In this document: positions 1 to 6,888 of the stretch, one piece after another
Layout: each line of letters starts with the position of its first letter
How positions within the stretch are numbered: the first letter of the stretch is position 1
Assembly (NCBI GenBank): GCA_964444685.1
Contig: CAYUIG010000052.1
Location: forward strand, 1-20,714
DNA: 20,714 nt
Source: CAYUIG01 sp964444685
Lineage (GTDB): Bacteria; Gemmatimonadota; Gemmatimonadetes; Longimicrobiales; RSA9
Direction of reading: 5' to 3'
The notes under the pieces: model-generated
Told to the model about the DNA's origin: nothing
Database searches by the model: none
What the model saw: the letters and a program-made list of their open reading frames with translations, nothing else
Made by a program: the position numbers and the translations under genes

Positions 1-2
1 AG

Positions 3-914
3 CGGCTGCGCCTCGAGGAGAAGCAGGAGGCGGCCCGGCAGCGCACGCTCGAGCGCGAACTCGAGTGGGTGCGCATGGCGCCGCGCGCCCGTCAGACGAA
101 GAGCAAGGCGCGGCTCGGTGCGTACGAGAAGCTCCTCCAGGAGGACACGCGCGAGCGGATCAGCCGGGCCGAGATCGTCATTCCGCCGGGCCCGCGGCTC
201 GGTGACGATGTGGTGATTGCCGAGAACGTCACCAAGGCGTACGGCGACACGCTGCTGATGGAGGACCTGAGCTTCCGGCTGCCACGCGGCGGCATTGTCG
301 GCGTCATCGGCCCGAACGGCGCAGGCAAGACGACGCTGTTCCGCATGATCACGGGACAGGAGCACCCCGATTCGGGCAGCATCGAGATCGGCTCCACCGT
401 GCAGCTCGCGTACGTGGACCAGTCGCGCGATGCGCTGGACGGCGAAGCCACGGTGTGGCAGGAGGTCTCGGGCGGGCTCGATCAGCTCGAGATGGGCAAG
501 GCCACGGTCAACTCGCGCGCGTACGCATCGTGGTTCGGCTTCCGCGGCACGGATCAGCAGAAGAAGGTGAAGGACCTGTCGGGCGGTGAGAGGAACCGCG
601 TGCACCTGGCGAAGGTGCTGCGTTCCCGCGGGAACGTGATCCTGCTGGACGAGCCCACGAACGACCTCGACGTCGACACGCTGCGTGCACTCGAGGAAGC
701 GCTGCTCGACTTCGCCGGTTGTGCCGTCGTGATCTCGCACGACCGCTGGTTCCTCGACCGCATTGCCACGCACATGCTGGCGTTCGAGGGCGACAGCCGC
801 GTCGTCTGGTTCGAGGGCAACTATCAGGAGTACGAAGCGGACCGGAAGCGGCGGCTCGGTGCGGAGGCGGACCAGCCCCATCGCATCCGCTATCGCAAGC
901 TCATCCGCGGCTAG
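3..914 (+). CDS. ettA: Energy-dependent translational throttle protein EttA (ABC-F ATPase), 5'-truncated by window edge
   Basis: ABC-F ATPases bind the ribosomal E site and couple ATP state to translation; EttA gates entry into the elongation cycle. The gene starts before the window and the first full codon is at position 3. The visible part begins with the charged inter-domain linker (about nt 3-150), then the whole second nucleotide-binding domain. It has Walker A GPNGAGKTT near nt 309-335, signature LSGGERNR near nt 577-600, Walker B LLDEPTNDLD near nt 643-672, and the switch histidine in ISHDRWFLD. The linker (ELEWVR, then ARQTKSKARL) and the tail (RRLGAEA, then PHRI) match EttA rather than Uup or YheS. 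It ends in TAG at 912-914, two bases before selC. The missing first domain cannot be judged. Confidence 0.93.
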   Translation, partial: RLRLEEKQEAARQRTLERELEWVRMAPRARQTKSKARLGAYEKLLQEDTRERISRAEIVIPPGPRLGDDVVIAENVTKAYGDTLLMEDLSFRLPRGGIVGVIGPNGAGKTTLFRMITGQEHPDSGSIEIGSTVQLAYVDQSRDALDGEATVWQEVSGGLDQLEMGKATVNSRAYASWFGFRGTDQQKKVKDLSGGERNRVHLAKVLRSRGNVILLDEPTNDLDVDTLRALEEALLDFAGCAVVISHDRWFLDRIATHMLAFEGDSRVVWFEGNYQEYEADRKRRLGAEADQPHRIRYRKLIRG

Positions 915-2566
915 GAGGGGGCGGAGCCGTCCTGGTGGGCGGACCGGTCTTCAAAACCGGCTGGGCCGGCTGAACCCCGGCTCGGTGGGTTCGATTCCCA
1001 CACGCTCCCGCCATCTACCGATTCCGTGTTGCACTGTTTCAGAAGGTAGATCGCAACCTGCGCGGCAGGCCTGCATCGCGTCAGGAACTCCGCGAACGCC
1101 GGGTGCTGCGAGTAGTAGGCGAGAAAGTCCATCGGAACGCTCGTCACCGTCGGCGACAAGTCGACGATCAGCAGGCGCGGAGGGCGCCGTGCGAGGTCCT
1201 CGACCACGTTTTCGAACATCGTGCGCTCGTCATGCGGCATCTCGTGCGGCGTGCGCATTCGGAACGTCTCGCCTTGCTCGGGCGCGCGGTACCACGCGGC
1301 GAGCCACCACTGTGAAGCCTCCCGCAGCGACCAGTCGACGTCCGCGTAGTTGACGAGCGGAAAGGATGTCTGCATTGCAAGCGAGAGGGAGGCGATCGGC
1401 CCGCCATTTCCCAGCCCGTCGACGGCATCCAGCAGTCCGTCGAACTGATAGAAGCCGTACCGCAGCCCCTCGCGGACCGTTTCCGCCCACTGGAACTGCC
1501 TGTTTGCGGCCGGCACCGCCAATGCCGCCGCAAGGACGGGCGCGAGCCATACGCCGGAGATCCGGTCGGACACGAAGCGCCTCGTGGCGAGGAACTCGCC
1601 GGCACCCGCGATCGCGGCGACCGACGCGAGGCCGATGGCCGGCGTCCAGTGGTAATCCCAGCCCTTCGCCTGGAGCGCTGCGGCCGCGAGAAGGCCGATC
1701 GAGCAGGCGACCAGCGCGAGACGCACGCGGTGCATCGATCCGCGCCACGGGGGCAACACGACCCCCAGCGCGCAAAGGATCAGCACAATCCGGCTGGACC
1801 TGCCGAACAGCAGTCCCCACGGCGACACATAGCCGAGGCCTTCGTAGTTCCGCCGCGCGAATGCCACGCGGTCCGTGTACTCGGGGAAGACGAGCAGAAC
1901 CATGGCGGCGAAGGCCGCGATGGTGACGAACAACGCGTACTGCTCTGCACGAAGGAAGCCCCACAGTACGTCCCGCCGCGCGCGCCGTCGTTCTCCGAAC
2001 CATCCGACCCCTGCGAGCAATGCCTCGCCGCAGAACCAGGCGGCCAGGTAATGCGGCTTGACGCAGAGCGCCAGGCCGCCCGCAATCCCTGCCGGTACGG
2101 CCAGTGCGCCAGGCAAACCCCGACCGTCGGCGCGCGCCGCAACGGCACAGCACCATGGCAGCAGGAGTAGCAGCGCGAGATGCTCGCGCTGCCCGAACTG
2201 GAGCGGAACCACGAGCAGGAGCGCGAACGTAGCGCCGACGACAGCCGGGGCCCGGCGTGAATCGTCGGCTATCGCACGTCGCAGCAGCGCGGCGGACAGC
2301 AGGATGCTGCCCACGCACATCAAGAGAACGAGGACGCGGAACGCGGTGATGTCCCACAACCCGAGCCGCTCCGCGAGCACGGCCGGAACGCCGAGCAGGA
2401 CGATCAGCGGAGGATTGACATCCACGACATCCACGTAGAGCCGAGCGCCCTCGACGAACCGCTCGCTCATGTGGAGGAACCACGCCATGTCGTGGTGCGC
2501 CGGGAAGGAGAACACCACGGCAGTCCCGAGCGCGAACAGCGCGATCAATGCGAGCCGGATGGGCAT
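911..2566 (-). CDS. Polytopic membrane protein, GT-C (family 39-like) glycosyltransferase candidate
   Basis: The chosen start is ATG at 2566, giving 551 residues. Residue 1 opens a strong hydrophobic segment (LALIALFALGTAVVF), followed by HHDMAW and a loop rich in acidic residues (LYVDVVDVNPP). At least eight further membrane segments follow, with a soluble C-terminal part. An acidic loop after the first membrane helix is typical of GT-C enzymes that use lipid-linked sugars, so a glycosyl or mannosyl transferase role is likely; donor and acceptor are unknown. Roughly the last 32 codons are antisense to selC and translate the tRNA, so the native protein core probably ends around nt 1015-1040. 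The frame also stays open upstream of 2566 across the lipid kinase gene, but that part has the low-complexity Arg/Pro composition of antisense sequence. No clear Shine-Dalgarno precedes 2566. Confidence 0.75.
   Translation of the reverse strand: MPIRLALIALFALGTAVVFSFPAHHDMAWFLHMSERFVEGARLYVDVVDVNPPLIVLLGVPAVLAERLGLWDITAFRVLVLLMCVGSILLSAALLRRAIADDSRRAPAVVGATFALLLVVPLQFGQREHLALLLLLPWCCAVAARADGRGLPGALAVPAGIAGGLALCVKPHYLAAWFCGEALLAGVGWFGERRRARRDVLWGFLRAEQYALFVTIAAFAAMVLLVFPEYTDRVAFARRNYEGLGYVSPWGLLFGRSSRIVLILCALGVVLPPWRGSMHRVRLALVACSIGLLAAAALQAKGWDYHWTPAIGLASVAAIAGAGEFLATRRFVSDRISGVWLAPVLAAALAVPAANRQFQWAETVREGLRYGFYQFDGLLDAVDGLGNGGPIASLSLAMQTSFPLVNYADVDWSLREASQWWLAAWYRAPEQGETFRMRTPHEMPHDERTMFENVVEDLARRPPRLLIVDLSPTVTSVPMDFLAYYSQHPAFAEFLTRCRPAAQVAIYLLKQCNTESVDGGSVWESNPPSRGSAGPAGFEDRSAHQDGSAPS
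917..1013 (+). tRNA. selC: tRNA-Sec (anticodon TCA), selenocysteine tRNA with encoded CCA
   Basis: I folded this by eye. The acceptor 917-924/1002-1009 has a G-T wobble at 920-1006 and a G-A mismatch at the eighth pair. The D stem has six pairs (927-932/937-942) around a four-base TGGT loop. The anticodon stem is 944-948/956-960 with loop CTTCAAA, anticodon TCA at 951-953. A long variable arm folds as 963-969/977-983. The T stem is 985-989/997-1001 with loop TTCGATT. The discriminator is G1010 and CCA is encoded at 1011-1013. The 8+5 acceptor/T architecture, long D stem, minimal D loop and UCA anticodon are specific to bacterial tRNA-Sec. No SelA, SelB, SelD or selenoprotein gene is visible in the window. 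Confidence 0.95.
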
Positions 2567-2694
2567 GGTCTGGGCGTATGAACGGAGAGAAGCACCCCCA
2601 AGATACGCTCGGGATGCCGCGGTGGATACCCTGACGTTTCGCACCAGGCGGACCGCCGTTAGCTTCCCGCGCCGTTCGCACCCGACGGAGGAGG

Positions 2695-3642
2695 ATGAAC
2701 GCGCGCCGACTGCACGTCGTGCTGAACCCCGCGGCCGGTGGTGGCCGCGCCCGCCGGATCCGGTCGGAGCTCGAGCGCGAGCTGCGCGATGCCGGCGATC
2801 TCCTGATCGTGGAAACGGACGCCCCCGGCCGCGCGTCGGCGCTCGCCTTCGAGGCGGTGCGCCAGGGCGCCGAGACGGTGGTTGCGGTCGGCGGCGACGG
2901 TACGATCCACGAGGTCGCGAACGGGATGCTCCAGGCCCAACGCGCGGATCCGGAAAAGCGGGCCACGCTCGCGGTCGTGCCGGTGGGCACGGGCAACGAC
3001 TTCGCGAAGATGCTGGATGCCGAGCCCGGCCGCGCAGCGGCGTACCGCCGGGTACGAAGCGGCGTAAAGCGTCGCATCGATGCGGGACGTGCGGTCTGGG
3101 ATGGGGGTGAGGAATATTTCGTGAACGCGTTCGGCGCGGGCATCGACACGGCTGTCGTGCACGCGATCCAGTCGTTGCGCAGACTGCCGCAGCCTCTGGT
3201 CTACGCGCTCGGCCTTGCGCGTGCGCTGGCACGCTACCGGCCGAGGAGGCTGCGCGCGACGGGCGGCGGCCACACCATGGAACGCGAAGTGATGACGGTA
3301 GCCGTGGCGAATGGACGGTGCGTAGCGGGCAGCTTCCGCATTGCGCCCGACGCGCAGCCGGACGATGGCCTGCTCGACCTCTGCCTGGTCGAACGCATTC
3401 CGCTGCACACGCAGCCCGGGCTGGCGATGCGCATCGTGCGCGGGACCCATGGCGCGCATCCGGCGGTAACCACGGAGCGGGCCGCGCAGTGGACGATCGA
3501 GCCGACGGATGGAGGTGCGCTCGACTTCCAGCTCGACGGTGAGCCGCGGCGAACGCGGCGTGGCGGCGTCACACTCGAGGTGCTGCCCGCTGCGCTGACG
3601 GTGCTCGCCGGCGCGGGTTCGACGCAGAAGGGAGATACGTGA
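2695..3642 (+). CDS. Diacylglycerol kinase-like lipid kinase (YegS/BmrU/DgkB family)
   Basis: This 315-residue cytosolic or membrane-associated lipid kinase has the DAGK catalytic fold. The N-terminus shows the nucleotide-binding NPAAGGGRA, the GGDGT motif lies at residues 66-70 (D68), and PVGTGNDFAK is the second conserved block. The C-terminal half has the FRIAPDAQPDDGLLDL stretch typical of YegS/DgkB proteins. Family members phosphorylate diacylglycerol or related lipids; the actual substrate cannot be read from sequence. A GGAGGAGG run ends directly at the ATG, an unusually short spacing, but no better start is seen. The stop overlaps the GTG start of the next gene (GTGA), so translation is probably coupled. 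The 128-base gap to the divergent membrane protein presumably holds both promoters, although I see no convincing -35/-10 pair. Confidence 0.93.
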   Translation: MNARRLHVVLNPAAGGGRARRIRSELERELRDAGDLLIVETDAPGRASALAFEAVRQGAETVVAVGGDGTIHEVANGMLQAQRADPEKRATLAVVPVGTGNDFAKMLDAEPGRAAAYRRVRSGVKRRIDAGRAVWDGGEEYFVNAFGAGIDTAVVHAIQSLRRLPQPLVYALGLARALARYRPRRLRATGGGHTMEREVMTVAVANGRCVAGSFRIAPDAQPDDGLLDLCLVERIPLHTQPGLAMRIVRGTHGAHPAVTTERAAQWTIEPTDGGALDFQLDGEPRRTRRGGVTLEVLPAALTVLAGAGSTQKGDT

Positions 3643-4247
3643 TCGACCGCTGGACCATCGGGCTGTCGGCCGCGCTGCTGCTCGCGGCTGCGAGTGTGCA
3701 CGCGCAGGAGCCGCCGGACACGGCGGCGGTAGCGGACACGGTGCGTGACGAGGGTCCCGTGCCGCGCAACTACTTCTTCCGCTCGCTCGTCATTCCCGGC
3801 TGGGGGCAGGGCTCGCTGGGATCGTACGGCCGCGGCGCGTTCTTCTTCGGGCTGCGCGGCGCCAGCTACTACATGCTCGGGCGTTCGATCGGCCGGCTGG
3901 ATGAAGCCCGTGACGTCGATCGCCTCATCACGGGCATCGCAACGGACTCCCTGCGCGCCCTCATGGCCGAGGACACCGCGCTCGCGCGCCAGCTCGAGGA
4001 CCCGGTCGCGTTCGACGATGCGGTGGCCGAGCATCCCGGCGTGGCGAGTGCACGCCGACTCGTCGACGTGCGCCGCCGGCACCGTCAGGACTGGATCGTC
4101 TACACGATCTTCTTCACCTTCCTCGACGCGGTCGACGCCTACGTCGCCGCGCACCTCGCCGATTTCCCGGTCGACATCTCGACTGCGCCCGCGCGCGATG
4201 GCGGCGCGTGGCTCTCGGTGCGGATCCCCGTAGGCCGGCGAAGATGA
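3639..4247 (+). CDS. Secreted or envelope DUF5683-like protein
   Basis: The start is GTG at 3639, overlapping the kinase stop, and gives 202 residues. The N-terminus is a signal peptide: a short charged segment, hydrophobic SAALLLAAAS, and a VHAQ cleavage site around residue 22. It is followed by an acidic spacer and then SLVIPGWGQGSLGSYGRG and a Gly-rich hydrophobic hairpin, which resemble the start of DUF5683 proteins. The middle (about residues 85-145) is a charged helical region, followed by a second hydrophobic stretch (WIVYTIFFTFLDAVDAYVAAHL) near residues 152-173. The function is unknown. It is probably an envelope protein with two hydrophobic anchors. The stop overlaps the murI start (ATGA). 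I assign the domain by resemblance only. Confidence 0.8.
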   Translation: MIDRWTIGLSAALLLAAASVHAQEPPDTAAVADTVRDEGPVPRNYFFRSLVIPGWGQGSLGSYGRGAFFFGLRGASYYMLGRSIGRLDEARDVDRLITGIATDSLRALMAEDTALARQLEDPVAFDDAVAEHPGVASARRLVDVRRRHRQDWIVYTIFFTFLDAVDAYVAAHLADFPVDISTAPARDGGAWLSVRIPVGRRR

Positions 4248-5062
4248 GCGACCGGCCGATCGGCATCTTCGACTCCGGCATCGGCGGCCTCACCGTCGCA
4301 CGCGAGATCCTGGCGGCCCTGCCGGCCGAGCCGATCGTCTACTTCGGTGACACCGCACGCGTGCCCTACGGCACCAAGTCGGCTGAGACAGTGCTGCGTT
4401 ATGCGCGCGAAGCGGCGGAGTGGCTCGTCGCGCAGGATGCGAAGGCGCTCGTGATCGCGTGCAACACCGCGACGGCGCACGCGTCCGCACAACTTGCGCA
4501 GGAACTCCCGATTCCTGTGCTCGGTGTGATCGAGCCGGGTGCACGCGCCGCGGTCGCAGCCACGCGCACCGGCCGCATCGGCGTGATCGGCACCGCCGGC
4601 ACGATCGCATCGGGCGCGTACGATCGCGCCGTGCGCCGACTGCGTCCGGATGCGCGTGTGTACGCGCAGGCCTGTCCGCTCTTCGTACCGCTCGTGGAGG
4701 AGGGCTGGTCCTCGCATCCGGTTGCGACGCGGGTGGCCGAGGAATACCTGGCGCCGCTCCACGGCATGGACGTCGACGTGCTCATCCTCGGCTGCACGCA
4801 CTATCCGCTGCTCAAGCCCGTCCTCCAGGAGCTGCTCGGCCCGGCCGTGACGCTCGTCGACTCCGGCCGCGAGACGGCCCGCGACCTTGCCCGCCTGCTC
4901 ACGGACCGTGACCTCCTGCGCGCGGCAGAGGACCCGCCCGCGCATCGCTTCGCGGCGAGCGACTCACCGGAGCGCATGCGCGAGGTGGGTGCGCGGCTTC
5001 TGGGCTGGGAGATCGAGCGCGTCGAGCTCGTCGACGTGGACGGCTACGGCCGCGCCGCCTGA
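4244..5062 (+). CDS. murI: Glutamate racemase
   Basis: MurI interconverts L- and D-glutamate in the cytosol and supplies D-Glu for peptidoglycan. The 272-residue product has the full set of family motifs: FDSGIGGL with catalytic-region Asp10, YFGDTARVPYG, the first catalytic cysteine C73 in ACNTATA, and the second, C184, in LGCTHYPLL. I chose ATG 4244 because it forms an ATGA overlap with the upstream stop and gives the standard N-terminus; the frame stays open upstream to 4208 but adds only residues out of family. The last 19 bases overlap the 3' end of the convergent LpxH-like gene. It is the third gene of a tight three-gene unit with the lipid kinase and DUF5683-like protein. Confidence 0.97.
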   Translation: MSDRPIGIFDSGIGGLTVAREILAALPAEPIVYFGDTARVPYGTKSAETVLRYAREAAEWLVAQDAKALVIACNTATAHASAQLAQELPIPVLGVIEPGARAAVAATRTGRIGVIGTAGTIASGAYDRAVRRLRPDARVYAQACPLFVPLVEEGWSSHPVATRVAEEYLAPLHGMDVDVLILGCTHYPLLKPVLQELLGPAVTLVDSGRETARDLARLLTDRDLLRAAEDPPAHRFAASDSPERMREVGARLLGWEIERVELVDVDGYGRAA

Positions 5063-5790
5063 ACGGGCCAGCGCTGCAGCTCCGGCGCGGCACCGTCCTC
5101 GATGGTGAAATACGTGAAGTGGGTGATCCAGTCGCCGGCGTTCAGGTACCAGCGACCCGGCGCCACCTCGACGCGCGCCGGCACGTGCGAGTGGCCGCAC
5201 ACGACGAGACCGAGCCCGGGATCCGCCTCGAGCTGCGCGCGCGCCCACGCCTCGATGTAGGCCGCCCGCCCCTTGCTGCGGTTGCGTCCCTGCGCCCGCT
5301 CCTCCGTCGACGACACGGACTGCGCGATGCGCATGCCGATCTCGGGGTGCAGAATCCGAAATGCGGCAATTGCGGCCCGGCTGCGGATCGTCGCCTTGAG
5401 CATGCGGTACTTCAGGTCGCCGCTGCCGACGCCATCGCCGTGGGCCACGAGCGCGCGCCGGCCGCCGATCGACATCTCGAACGGATCCGCCTCGAAGCGC
5501 ACGCCGATCTCCTCGCGCAGGTAGCGGCCACCCCACGCATCGTGGTTGCCGCCCACGAGCGTGACGGGCATGCCGGCATCGACCAGACGTGCGAGCGCAC
5601 CCAGAACGCGTACGTGCCGGCCAGGGATCACGCGGCCGTACTCGAACCAGAAGTCGAAGAGGTCGCCCGCGATGAGCAGGGAGCGCGCATGGGAACCGGC
5701 GTGCTCCAGGAAGGCGAGGAAGGCCCGCTCGTTCTCCCGGGGCACGGCGCCGAGATGGGCGTCCGAGGCGATGTAGTCGGTCGACGGCAC
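5044..5790 (-). CDS. lpxH: UDP-2,3-diacylglucosamine diphosphatase-like metallophosphoesterase (LpxH family)
   Basis: LpxH hydrolyses UDP-2,3-diacylglucosamine to lipid X in lipid A synthesis at the inner-membrane face. The 248-residue product has the calcineurin-like metal motifs in order: SDAHLG (D10, H12), AGDLFDFW (D43), GGNHD (N82, H83, D84), VAHGDG (H117) and CGHSH (H200, H202). GDLFDFW and the YRMLKATIRS helix insertion favour LpxH over generic phosphodiesterases. GNHD instead of the GNRD common in proteobacterial LpxH suggests a divergent LpxH-type enzyme, so lipid A function is likely but not proven. The start is GTG at 5790, with only a weak CGGGGCC upstream. It is transcribed divergently from deoC and its 3' end overlaps murI by 19 bases. 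Confidence 0.85.
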   Translation of the reverse strand: MPSTDYIASDAHLGAVPRENERAFLAFLEHAGSHARSLLIAGDLFDFWFEYGRVIPGRHVRVLGALARLVDAGMPVTLVGGNHDAWGGRYLREEIGVRFEADPFEMSIGGRRALVAHGDGVGSGDLKYRMLKATIRSRAAIAAFRILHPEIGMRIAQSVSSTEERAQGRNRSKGRAAYIEAWARAQLEADPGLGLVVCGHSHVPARVEVAPGRWYLNAGDWITHFTYFTIEDGAAPELQRWPVQAARP

Positions 5791-5861
5791 GGCCCCGAAC
5801 GTATGCGCCCCATGGTGATGCGCGCCATGGCCTTCCGCAGGGGGCGCCCTTATTGTTCGGC

Positions 5862-5867
5862 GGGAGG
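5862..5867 (+). promoter_or_regulatory. Shine-Dalgarno deciding the deoC start
   Basis: GGGAGG ends immediately before an ATG at 5868 and nine bases before a second in-frame ATG at 5877. Normal spacing favours 5877, so that start is used for deoC. Confidence 0.6.
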
Positions 5868-5876
5868 ATGACCTCG

Positions 5877-6881
5877 ATGGCGACGATCCAGCGCGAACGA
5901 GTCACCGCAGCGGCGACCCGCCCCGTCCACGACGCGGAGCGCAATCCCGGCATGCCGCTCGATCTGGGTTGGGTGCGGCAGGTGCGCGTCAACCGCAGTG
6001 CGGTGGAACGGCGCGCGGCCACGATCGGCACGCGGCGCACGGTGAAGAAGCAGTGGCAGGCCGGCTGGCTGCTGCGCGCCGTGACGCTCATGGACCTCAC
6101 GACGCTCTCCTCCGACGACACGCCGGGTACAGTGCGGCGCCTGTGCGCAAAGGCCATGCAGCCGGTGCGTCCCGATGTCCTCGCCGCACTCGGCGCCGAG
6201 GATCTGCCGATCCGCGTCGCGGCCGTGTGCGTGTATCACCGCTTCGTACCGGTCGCGCTCGAAGCGCTGCGCGGCAGCGGCATCCCCGTGGCTGCGGTAT
6301 CCGCCGGCTTTCCGGCCGGGCTCTCTCCATTCGAGCAGCGCGTCGAGGAGATCCGCGAGTCCGTCGCCGCGGGTGCGCAGGAAATCGACATCGTGATCAC
6401 GCGCGCCCACGTCCTCGAGGGGAACTGGCAGGCGCTCTACGAGGAGGTGCGCGCGTTCCGCCACGCCTGCGGCAGCGCCCACCTCAAGGCCATTCTGGGC
6501 ACCGGTGAACTGGGCACGCTGCGCAACGTCGCACGCGCCAGCCTCGTCGCGATGATGGCGGGCGCCGACTTCATCAAGACGTCGACCGGCAAGGAAGCCG
6601 TCAATGCGACGCTTCCCGTCGGCCTCGTCATGGTCCGAGCCATCCGCGAGTACCTCGAGCGCACCGGTGTGCGCGTCGGCTTCAAGCCCGCCGGCGGCAT
6701 CCGCACTGCGAAGCAGTCGCTCGAGTGGATGCTGATGATGAAGGAAGAGCTGGGGACGGAGTGGCTCGTGCCGGGTCTCTTCCGTTTCGGTGCGAGCTCG
6801 CTGCTCGGCGACATCGAGCGCCAGCTCGAGCACCACGCCACCGGCCGCTACTCGGCCGCACACCGGCACCCGATGGCATGA
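5877..6881 (+). CDS. deoC: Deoxyribose-phosphate aldolase, animal (DERA)-type
   Basis: DeoC cleaves 2-deoxyribose 5-phosphate to glyceraldehyde 3-phosphate and acetaldehyde, in the cytosol, in deoxynucleoside catabolism. At 334 residues it is much longer than the roughly 250-residue bacterial form. The catalytic residues are present: Schiff-base Lys234 in FIKTSTGKE, the second lysine K270 in GFKPAGGIR, and Asp171 in EIDIVI. The N-terminal extension (LDLGWVRQVRVN, RRTVKKQWQAGWLL, MDLTTLSSDDT) and the tail (GASSLLGDIERQ, TGRY) are strikingly like animal DERA. ATG 5877 is preferred over 5868 on ribosome-binding-site spacing. It is the first gene of a long same-strand run, with the aldehyde dehydrogenase starting seven bases after its stop. 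Confidence 0.95.
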   Translation: MATIQRERVTAAATRPVHDAERNPGMPLDLGWVRQVRVNRSAVERRAATIGTRRTVKKQWQAGWLLRAVTLMDLTTLSSDDTPGTVRRLCAKAMQPVRPDVLAALGAEDLPIRVAAVCVYHRFVPVALEALRGSGIPVAAVSAGFPAGLSPFEQRVEEIRESVAAGAQEIDIVITRAHVLEGNWQALYEEVRAFRHACGSAHLKAILGTGELGTLRNVARASLVAMMAGADFIKTSTGKEAVNATLPVGLVMVRAIREYLERTGVRVGFKPAGGIRTAKQSLEWMLMMKEELGTEWLVPGLFRFGASSLLGDIERQLEHHATGRYSAAHRHPMA

Positions 6882-6888
6882 GGCGCAC

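Noticed and set aside
1013..1051. Inverted repeat ATCTACC/GGTAGAT after selC as a terminator
   Set aside because: Seven pairs around a 25-base loop and no T-run; the region is also coding on the minus strand.
2600..2605. TATCTT on the minus strand as a -10 box for the membrane-protein gene
   Set aside because: No acceptable -35 lies 16-18 bases upstream.
2567..3232. N-terminal extension of the minus-strand membrane protein upstream of 2566
   Set aside because: The extension is Arg/Pro-rich antisense of the lipid kinase; ATG 2566 directly precedes a hydrophobic N-terminus.
5842..5856. Palindrome GGGCGCCC and TATTGT as an operator and -10 box for deoC
   Set aside because: No -35 at proper spacing, and a GC palindrome of eight bases is easily expected by chance here.
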